Shown here in pieces: positions 43,956 to 55,900 of a stretch of 64,000 nt of DNA. The DNA is taken from the IMG/VR virus record IMGVR_UViG_3300007609_000011, positions 1 through 64,000 of that record; one strand, 5' to 3'. Position 1 is the stretch's first letter, and each line of letters begins with the position of its first letter. The notes under the pieces were generated by a model that ran no database searches, was not told the DNA's origin, and saw only the letters and a program-made list of their open reading frames with translations. Position numbers and translations under genes: made by a program. This stretch comes from a virus.

Positions 43956-46900
43956 TGGCCGTTAAAAAGTATCCAGAAAGCAATCTTCCTATACGACAAA
44001 CATCGGATTTATTGCCTTCCATTTTTAAGACCGAACAGAATGAAAAGTTCTTAAACGGAACTTTAGATGCACTTGTTCAACCAGGCGTTCTTAATAAGAT
44101 AACCGGTTATGTTGGTAGAAGATACGGTAAAACATTTAACGGAAATGATGTTTATTCCGGAAACGACGAAACACTTAGAAGTAGATATCAGTTAGAAACT
44201 GGAGTTACTGTTGAAGAAAACCAAGAAGTTAAACAATTTTATGACTATCTAGATTTTAAAAATATACTTAACTTTTTCGGAAATAATACCGATATTGATT
44301 CTGTAACTACAGATGCTAAACATTATTCTTGGAATCCGCCTATTGACTGGGATAAGTTTATTAATTATAGACAATATTATTGGATTCCTGAAGGCCCGCC
44401 TGATGTTAATATATCGGGACAATCTCAAAGTATTGTTAGCACATATAAAGTTAGGACCAGCGATCCTCAGAATTGGTTAATTACACCTGACGGATTAACA
44501 CCGAATCCTACTTTAGAACTATATAGAGGTCAAACATATAAGTTCGATATTAATTCTCCTGATAATCCTTTTGTTATAAGAACAAATTACGATACAGGTA
44601 GTTTACTATTTGATTCTAACAAAGCATATGATTTGGGCCAACTTGCTCTTTATTCGAATGTTTTATATCGAGCCACCGAGTCAATACCTATTCTTCAAGG
44701 AGTTTTTAACCCTGAACAATGGGAAATTGTCGATGCACAAGAACAAGAAACTGTTTTAGATTATAATGATGGTGTTGTTAATAATAATATTGAAAGCGGA
44801 ACCGTAACTTTTACTGTTCCTTTAGATTCTCCAGATATTCTTTATTATCAAAGTTCCACAGAACCCGATCGTTTAGGACAGTTTGTTATTAAAGATATAG
44901 AAGAGAATTCCTTTGTTGATGTAGAAAAGGAAATTATTGGAAAAGAAACTTATACAAGCGGAAACGGTATAGAATTAACTAATGGATTAGTAATTTCATT
45001 TATTGGACAGGTTACTCCGTTGTCCTATTCTTCAGGAAAATATTTGGTCGAAGGCGTAGGTGATGGAATACGATTAATACAATTTGATGATTTAGTTGTT
45101 CCGCCTACTGTTTCTAGTTCTAACCTAGATGTAATTTTTGATAATGAAGGGTTCGATACTCAGCCTTTTGATAACGCTTCGACATACCCGGGCGAAAAGG
45201 ATTATATCACTATCAATAAGTCTAGCATAGATAGAAATCCGTGGAGTCGGTATAACAGATGGTTCCATAAAGATGTTTTAGAGTTTGCATTTGCACAAAA
45301 CGATAGTAGTTTTTCAGCTAACGAAGATTCTAGAGCAAAACGGCCGATAATAGAATTTCAACCTGATTTACAATTAACAAACCACGGCGGTACAGCGAAA
45401 GATACTGTAGATTTAATTGATACTTTCACTACAGATGTTTTTTCTATTATTGAAGGAAGCCAAGGTTACAATATTGATAATATTAGTTTATATGCCGGAG
45501 CAAGAATTCTTTTTACCGCAGACACTGATTCTTTAGTTAAAAATAAAATTTATGAAGTTCAATTCATTGATCACAATGGTACTAACATAATTCATTTAGC
45601 AGAAACTGAAGATACCCTGCCTCAGGATAACGATTGTGTTATTATAAGATATGGTCAGGCCAATGGCGGCAAAATGTTCCATTATGCTAACGAAACATGG
45701 ATAGAAAGTCAATCAAAAACCGAGGTAAATCAAAGTCCTTTATTTGAATTATTTGATGAATCTGGAAATCAGTTTTCTGACATAACGATCTATGATACTA
45801 CTACATTTGTAGGAACTCCGATTGTATCCTACAAAGAAGGAACAGGGAACAATGATGCAGAATTAGGATTTCCGATAAGTTATCTTAATATTAGCAACGT
45901 AGGTGACATTGAATTCGATTATGACTTAGATGTAGGTTCGTTTGATTATATTGATAATCAAGTACTGGTATCTAAACAGTATTCAACAGGGTATTTAAAA
46001 TTTAATAATGAAAAATCTTATGACAATTGCTGGACAGTATCTGATAATACATTCCATAGTCCTATTGTTGACAGTGTTGTTATATCTGAATCAACAACAG
46101 AACTTACATTAACCACGGTAAACTTTAAAGAAGTTACAGATGAACAAATACACCTATATGTAAACGATTTAAAAGTTGAAAATTATCAAAGATCTGTCAA
46201 CACTTTTGTTTTTGATACAGCATTAAAAGAAAACGATGTATTAACAATTAAAATTTTTGCCGATGTCGAACCAGTAGATGGATATTTTGAAATACCTAAA
46301 GGTCTCGAACAAAACCCATTGAATGGCGATATCCAAGAATTTACACTCGGAACAGCGATAGATCATGTAGCGACTGCGGTAGAATTTAACAGTTCGTTGA
46401 TTTCTACTGCTGATAATTCTGTTAACAAAGTAATCGGAAATAATAATCTAAGAGATTTATCGGGTTATATTCAAAATGCTACCAGATTTATGAAGCATGA
46501 TGGGATTAATGCACTGGCTCTATATTTGCTGTGTGATAAAGAAAATAATGTAATTAAATCTTTAGAGTATGCAAAAAGTCAATATCGTGTATTTAAAAGT
46601 GATTTCATTAAGAACATTACCGAAGAAGAAATATTCGATAACCCATCCGAATCTGTAGATAACATCATGAAGAAAATGACTGATAATAAAACAAATCAGT
46701 CAGCGTTCAAATATACGGACATGATAGGTTTCGGTGCGTATACTTCTATTCAATTAACAGTTGATGATACAGAAATAAAAACTTTTTCTTTATCCGATAA
46801 TTTCGATCTAGACACTTCTAGCAATAAAGCTGTATACGTTTATCTAAATAATGTTCAGCTATTTCACGGCTACGATTACGAGTTCAATTCTGATTTTGGG

Positions 46901-49900
46901 TTTGTTACATTGGATGTAGAATTATCAGAAGGCGACATTATCGAAATAAGAGAATACTTGTCAACAGTTTCTGGGTTTATACCAGCAACTCCTACCAAGT
47001 TAGGACTATACAAAAAATTTAAACCTGAAATTTTCATAGACGACACATTTGTAGAACCTAAGAAAATGATTCAAGGACACGATGGTAGTTTGTTTGCCGC
47101 GTTTGATGATTATCGAGATGACATTATTCTAGAATTAGAAAAAAGAATCTACAATAATATTAAAATTTCATATAACGAAAATCTTTTGGATATAGATTCG
47201 TTGCTATCGAGTTATTACGGCAACGGCGATTTTGAAAAAGAAACATTTGATTCTATAATCGGAAAACAGTTTTTAAAATGGATATCTAATAGCACACTTG
47301 ATTATACTCAGAATGAATACTTAGATACTGAAAACAGTTTTACCTACACGTATTCAAACATGCTAGATCCAACAAGATCTATAAACCTTCCAGGGTATTG
47401 GCGAGGAGTGTATCGATGGTTTTTCGATACAGATCGTCCACATACAAGACCTTGGGAAATGTTAGGATTTTCAGAAGAACCGTCGTGGTGGCAAACAGAA
47501 TACGGTCCTGCTCCCTACACTAAAGGAAACTTAGTTCTATGGGAAGATATAGAAAACGGAATTATTAGACAAGGGTCTCGTGCAGGAACATATGACAAGT
47601 ATAAACGTCCAGGGCTGACTAACTATATTCCGGTGGATCACAGTGGAAATCTTCAAAGCCCTTTAAATGCAGGCATTGCTAAGAATTTTGTATTGGTCAA
47701 TAACCAAGGTGCATTTAAGTTCGGAGACGTAGGCCCGGTTGAAAGTTCTTGGAGATATAGTTCAGATTATCCTTTCAGTGTTATTATAGGATTATCACTT
47801 TTACAGCCTTTTAAAATTATATCACAAAATTTGGATAAGGTCGGATTTACCACAAATTTATTAGGACAAACTGTTGATGTCGATACATTTAAATTTAAAA
47901 ATGTAGATCAAATTAATGTTCCTACAGCAACAAACATTACTGGAGGAATAATAAATTATGTTACAGACTACATTTTAAGCCAAGGACGAACTTCGGAATC
48001 TTTACAAAATGTATTCGAAAACTTTAATGTAAGATTGTCGCATAGACTATCTGGCTTTGTGGATCAAGATAAACTTAATTTTGTTTTGGATAGTAAAAAT
48101 CCTAGATCTGCAAGCGAAAGCGTATTTTTGCCTGCAGAAAATTACCAGTTATTTTTTAATGAGTCTGCTCCTATAGAAACTTTAGAATACAGCGGAGTTA
48201 TTGTAGAAAAAGTTTCTACAGGATTCAAGATAAACGGTTACAATCAAAATAAGCCATATTTTAACTACATTAAACCTGTAGAATCAAAAGGCGATCCGGT
48301 GTTTGAAGTCGGCGGAATTTCTGAATCTTTTGTAGATTGGACTCCTGAACAATTTTATGCCAACGGCACACTTGCAAGATTTAATAACAGATATTATAGA
48401 TCCAAGCAATCGCATACAAGCGGAACGGATTTTGATTCGTCTTTATGGTCAGCATTACCTAAGCTACCGATCGAGGGCGGTGTTGAAGCATTTAGAAGAA
48501 GAACTTTTTCTAATAAAATAATAGAAGTTCCGTACGGAACTATCTTTACAGATATACAAAGTGTTGTTGACTTCCTTTTAGGCTATCAAAAACATCTAGA
48601 ATCGAAAGGTTTTGTTTTTGATTCTTACGATACTGAACTTAAAGTAAACAGAGATTGGCTCACCTCAGCAAAAGAGTTTATGTTCTGGAGTACACACGAA
48701 TGGGCAACGGGATCTTTAATCTCATTAAGCCCGATGTCGTTACAGGTGAGTATACGATATCCTGTAGGAGTTTCCGAAGATATTTTTGATTCGTTTTATG
48801 ATTTTAATATCTTTAAGAGCGACGGCACTCCATTAAAAACAAATGAAATAGACGTTAAGAGATCTTTTCAAACTTTAGAAGTTACGTCAAAGTTATCTAA
48901 CGATGGAATTTATTTCCTAGCAGTTAACTATGTGTTAAAAGAACACGTTGCATTGTTTGATGACAGAACTGTTTTTAACGATGTTGTTTACGAAAAAACT
49001 TCTGGTTATCGACAGCAACGAATAAAAGTTAGAGGATTTAAAACAGCAGATTGGGACGGAGACTACACAAGTCCGGGATTTATATTTGATAATGTAGATA
49101 TAAATGATTGGCAACCGTTTATTGATTATAAACTAGGCGATATAGTTTCGTATAGAGAGTTCTTTTATACAAGTTTAATGAACCAGTCCGGATCTGCTGA
49201 ATTTATAGAGTCTAATTGGACCAAACTAGATCTAGTACCTAAAAAAGAGTTAATTCCGAATTACGATTACAAAATTAATCAATTTGAAGATTATTTCAAT
49301 TTAGATAGTGATGCAGTTGTCGGAAGCCAACGAGAATTAGCACAGCATACCTTTGGCTATCAACCAAGAAACTATCTATCTAATATTATCCAGGATGAAG
49401 TTACACAATTTAAGATTTATCAAGGATATATTAGAGAAAAAGGTTCACTGAACAGCATATCAAAAGTTTTCGATAAGATAAGTCGAATTGACGGAAATTC
49501 TATTGATGTGAAAGAAGAGTGGGCATTTAAAACTAATACATTCGGCGGAGTGAACACCTTAACTGAAACAGAATTTAGATTACCTTACGAAAGTTTTGAT
49601 TTATCTCCACAGCCTATAATAATTCAAGAATCTGATAATATTGAACAGTCAAACGATCAATATACTCGGATTACTCCGAAGGAATTTACAATTAATAAAT
49701 CTCCGTTTACAAAAAATATTTTTTCAAAGAAATTATTTAACGGAGACTCGAGAAATGCGGGATATGTTAGCACACTAGATGTTGATTATATTGTAAGAGA
49801 TATTCCGGAACTTTTGTCATTGGATATTTCTGATATTAGTGAAAATCAAAATATATGGATTACCTTTGAAGACGCATCCTGGAATGTATATAGATTTAAT

Positions 49901-52900
49901 AGATCTGAAATTTTAACTGTTGAAAATGCAGAAGTAATCGATAACAATGTTGAAATTACTTTTAATCGAGCACACAATTTTTCAGTAAACGATATCATCG
50001 GATTCAAACAAATACCAGGAATAAACGGACTCCATAAAGTTACATTCGCTGGTTTAAAAACCTTAAGATTTGAGATAACGCCACCTCTAGAAATTTCGTT
50101 TGATTCAAGCACAGTGATAAGAATTTATCAATTAACCAGTGCTAGATATTCTGGTTACGACAGAATATCCGACGAAAGTATATCGGTTCTTAATACCGGA
50201 TCTAAAGTATGGATCGATGAGAACGAAAATCAAAAATGGGAAGTGTTAGAGAAGGCACAACTTTATCAAGATAAATCTATTGTTGATTATGGTGTATCAC
50301 TGCCTGTAAAAACAGGGTACAATGTTTTATACTTAGAAAATCTTAAACAGTCTGTAGTGTCTATTCCTGGATCTAACATTGTTTCAGTATTAGTAGAAAC
50401 TGCTAACGGATTAGCGGCTAAGCAAGTTTTACAACCGCCGACTGGATTTAATTTTATTGATCAAAGCTTTGGTTATGGACTAGGTGTAAGTCCTGACGAA
50501 AAATATCTAGTGATCGGCGCACCGTTAATTTCAGATATTCCTACTCCGTACAAAGGGAAATATTCGCCATCGGCAACATATGCTTCAAACAGTATTGTTG
50601 AACACGACGGTAAACTCTGGAGGGCATTGGTAGGAATAACCGGTGCCGACGGAAGTACCATTAACATATATTCCGGCGACTGGACCGAAGCAACTAATAT
50701 TCGTGTAGATACGGATGAAACAGGCAGTGGGTTAACTTCGCAAGGATTGGTTCTTGTATATGAAAGATCAAATAATAGATGGGAATTCCACTCATCTTTT
50801 GTAAGTCCAAGACCGAACGACAACGAACGATTTGGCGAAACTATTTCTATTAGTAAAAACGGATCCAGCTACCAACTTGCTGTAGGAGCACCCGGTGCGT
50901 TAAGAAATCGAGGAAGAATCTACTTTTTTGATTTAGTTGCAAACGAGTGGAAAATCCAACAAAATGTAAATTACAGAGGGCTTTACAGTTCCGATGTTGA
51001 TACTTTTTATCCAGCCGGCAGTATTGTTTACTATAATAACAACCTCTGGAGAACAAGTGTAGATGTTTACAGCGACGGAAGCACAATTACAGTAGAAAAC
51101 GAAGAATGGCAGCTTATAGATCCAGTATCTACACATTGTTCGTTGCCAACTAATATAAGTTTGCCATTCGATGGTTCGACAATCGACGATAGCACATCTA
51201 AAATAGGAATATTGTCATCCGAACAAATTGCTGAATTAACCAAAGAAGGCGATCAGTTTGGTAGAAGTTTTGCATTAACATCAACAGGTAATGTGTTAGT
51301 TGTCGGTGCTCCGTTTAGCGACGAAAAGTTTTTCCAAAATTATCGAGGTTCTTGGCAACCGTTTGTTGAATATCTAGAAGGAGATGTAGTTAGGTATCAA
51401 GGTTCGTATCATATATTAACCGATCCTAGCGGAAACGACAGTGCAATTACATCTAATAACGAACGTCCCGACGACGGATTACCTTGGGAAAATATCGGAG
51501 ATAGCTCCAGACTGTTTATAGGAAAGGTATTTGTTTATGTTAAAAATGAATTTGGATTCTACGATCTAAAACAGACAATCAGTTCTGAGAATTTTGACAA
51601 TGGACCGTTTTATGTTTACGGCACAAATGATGACATTAAAGGACATTATTATCCGCTATATACCAATGAAAGTTTAGCTAACTCTATAGGCGAAACATCG
51701 CAAGCATTTACTTTTACTGAGTATCCTGGTGTAACGTTCTATATGCCTAGCACTGATATAAATTTATACAAAAAAGAACAACCGCAGAATTTAAGAAATT
51801 ACGACGATAAAGAAGTGGTAGACTTAGGAGATCAATTCGGATATCGAGTAGATGTAGACGGATCGGGATCCACTATTGTTGTTAGTAGCCCACTTTCGGA
51901 TATTGAATTACAAGATCAAGGCGCAGTTTATGTGTTTAAAACGGATAATCTTGTAAGCCCTCATTACCAGTTGCTACAAAAATTAACCAGTTATGAAAAT
52001 TATGTAAGTGAATTTTTTGGATCTGATGTTTCAATAAGTAAAAACAATGAAAAAATTGTAGTAGGAGCTAAAAACTCCCCATTTGTAAAACCAACTTCGT
52101 TTGACTTAGAATCTGGAACTTCTTTTGATTCTGGCACTACTAATTTTATATTCGATCTCGGCTATCCTGGACAAGCTTATGTCTTTGAAAGAAAGCCGGA
52201 ACGTTATTTCTTAGCTGAAAAACTGCAATCTGAAAACTTCCAAGATGACGAGAGTTTCGGATCGTCTGTTGATTGCTCGAGTGATAAAGTATTGGTAGGT
52301 TCGCCTGATTTTATAGTAGGAAATTCTGCATTCGGAAACGCAAGGTTATTCAGTAATGCAGGACTAAAAAGTATTTCTACAATTGGTATACAAACAGAAC
52401 TAACTGATCCGTTCGAGATACAGAACATAAGTTTGTTTGATAATTTTACCAACACTAAGACTGGTGATATCGAGATTGTCGATTCCTATAAATTTAAATT
52501 TTTAAGTTTAGTTGAACAGGAATTAAGTTTTAAAACAATGTACGATCCTGCAATCTACACCGCAGGAAATAATGAAACTACCGTACAACAAAATCAAGCG
52601 TGGTTTGAGAAAAATGTCGGAAAGCTATGGTTAGATCTTTCTACAGTAAAATGGTTAAACTACGAACAAGAAGATGTCGGATACCGTATTAGCAATTGGA
52701 ATCGTACTGCATACGGATCGTCTGTAGATGTTTATGAATGGGTAGAAACAAAATTACTCCCTAGTGAATGGGCAGCCATTGCAGATACTACAGAGGGATT
52801 GTCTGCAGGGATTTCGGGACAACCTTTGTATGCCGACGATACTGTATATTCACAGAAAATACTTTATAATATAGAAACAGGACAAACTTCCGAGACTTTG

Positions 52901-55900
52901 TATTATTATTGGGTAAAAGATAAAAAAATTACTCCTAACTTGACTACTAGGTCAATAAGTTCGTTCGATGTTAAAACTTACATTGAAAATCCAGCAGCCG
53001 CACAAATTCCGTTTGTTGCATTAATAGATGAAGACAAATTTATTTTATATAATTACGAAACAGTTTTAAGAAATAATGAGACATATATTAACTTCTTAAA
53101 CAAAGATAGTGAAATTGTAAACCCTGTTCACAAAGAATATCAACTATTAACTGAAGGAAATATAGAAAAAGAATTAAGCGAAGACTTAGAGTTGAAATGG
53201 ATTGATAGTCTAATAGGCTATGATTTAAATGCAAACAAAGTTCCCGATCCAAATCTTCCAGAAAGACAAAAATATGGTATCGGTTTTAGACCTAGACAGG
53301 GTATGTTTGTCGATAATAGAGAAGCTTTAAAAATCGTCGTCAACAGAATAAATCTTATTTTAAGTTCTCAACCTTATGTTGAAACATTAGATTTAACTGA
53401 TTTCTTTGATAGTCAAGAAATTCCAAATTCTACGTTAAACTTATACGATACATCCGTAGAAAATTTTGCTGACCTAGACAACGTCGGAGCTATAAGATTA
53501 ACTTCTGCTTCTTTGCAAGCCAACATTGTGAATGGTGAAATTGATACTGTTGATATAATAAATCCCGGATTTGGGTACCGAGTACCGCCAACTGTTGAAG
53601 TAATCGGAAACGGTGAAAATGCAGAAATTACCACAGTTATTAATTCTATAGGCCAAGTAACAGCAGTTAATGTTGTTAATGCAGGAAGAAAATATACAAC
53701 TGTCGATCTCAAAATAAGAGCATTTTCTGTTCTTGTAGAGAGTGACGAAACTTCAAACAATTTTTGGAGTGTATATGAATATGACGAAAATAGAAATACT
53801 TTTTATAGAAGTATAACTCAAGATTATGATGTATCTCGTTATTGGGATTATGTAAATTGGTGGCAGGACGGATACGGCCCAGATTCTAAAGTTTCGTTCG
53901 AAATCGAAAACTTTAGTTTAATTCCTACATTAAATTTAACGTCCGGTAATCTTATAAGAATCAAAGAATACGGCACAGGCGGTTGGGTTGTTCTAGAAAA
54001 GAATGAATCTAATACAGGCGATATTGGAACAGATTTTAATATAGTAGGTAGACAAGACGGAACTATTTCTTTAAAATCGAGCTTATATGACGATACTGCA
54101 TTCGGACTAGGGTTCGACAGCATAGATTCTTTTGATACAACTAAGTATGATAAAGAACCGTATTTAGAAACAAGAAAACTATTGTATGCAATTAAAAATA
54201 ATATCTTTGTAAATGAACTTGCCACTGAATGGAACAAGCTGTTTTTTGCAAGTATTAAATATGCATTTACAGAACAAGAATATGTTGATTGGGCGTTCAA
54301 AACAAGTTTTGTTAATGTTAAACATACTGTTGGGGATCTTGATCAGCCTACAAATTATCGTCCAGATGGATTAGACAGTTATCTAAGTTACCTAGAAGAA
54401 GTAAAGCCTTTTAGAACATCAATACGAGAATTTATTAGTAGCTATAATGAAATTGAAGATACTCCTACTATAACCACTGACTTTGATTTGCCTCCTTACT
54501 ATAACACTAATGCAGGAAAGGTGTTAAGCGTAAATCAATATGATTCTAATCTCCAGAATTATCCGTGGAAATATTGGTCCGATAATCAAGGGTATGCTAT
54601 AACCGAAATTGAAATAGCCAATGCAGGTAGTGGTTATACAAATCCTCCAAGCGTAGTTATTACTGGCACTGGCTCCGGCGCATCCGCTAGAGCTTTTATT
54701 AGAAACGGTTCAGTAAGTAGAATACAGATTATTAATAAAGGCTACGGATACACTTCTAACACAGTAGTGTCGTTGGTTGGAGGTAATGGTAGTAATCCTG
54801 ATAATGCAAAAGCAGTTCCTATACTTGGCGATAATTTAATTAGAAACATCGATACAAAAATTAAATTTGATCGTATTTCTAAAAATCCTCTATACTCAAC
54901 ACTTACTAAAGAAGAGTCGTTTATTGCAACAGGAAATACATCTGTATTCACATTAAGTTACGCTCCTACTCGTAATAAAAATGATATTGTAGTTTATAGG
55001 AATAATCAAATATTATTAAACAGTGATTACTCTATAACACTCTTTACTCAGTATAACAATCAATATACACAGTTAAAAGGAAGGTTAACTCTAACAGAAG
55101 TTCCTGATGCTAATGATGTTATTACAGTAATGTATAATATTAACAATGAATTACTAGATTCAGTAGCAAGAATTAACAAATTCTACAGTCCATTGGCAGG
55201 AATGAAAGGTAAAGAATTAAATCAACTAATGACAGGTATAGATTTCGGCGGTGTGCAAATCCAAGGAAATACATTCGATGTTACTGGAGGATGGGATGCA
55301 TTACCTTGGTTTACTGATAATTGGGATTCAGTAGAGAGTAATACTGATTTCTATGTAGTCGCCGATGGTAGTACCACATCTGTAACATTACCGTATACCC
55401 CAGAGTCTGGCGAAATCATAACGGTTTATTTGAAACGGTCGGGGTCTGATTTAGTTCAAACAATCGATGATTTGCAATATTCAGATGTTCCAGATGAACC
55501 TAAAACTGTTCGTATAGATGATCCTTATTTTGATCAGTATGACGGAACTACAGTACAACCGAACGGAAGAACTACTGCTCCGGATAGTGCGTTGATGCCT
55601 TCTTTTATTGGAGACGGTAGCACAAAGACTGTTGAAATAGGGTCATACGTAAGAACCTATGAAAATGATATTTTAGTCTTTAGAAAGTTAGAAAGTGATG
55701 GTACTGTAACAATTGAAGATGAAAACATTGTAGATACAAACCTATCCGGAGGTAATTTAAATTTTGCAGGAGGCGCATACAGCACCGCTAATGGAACAAC
55801 TGCTGAAGAGATAGTAATAGAAGGTGGAAAATTTATATCTCCTGAACAATCAACAGGCCCCGAAGAAAATCTTCCGGGACAAGTTTTAGAAAGTCTTAGT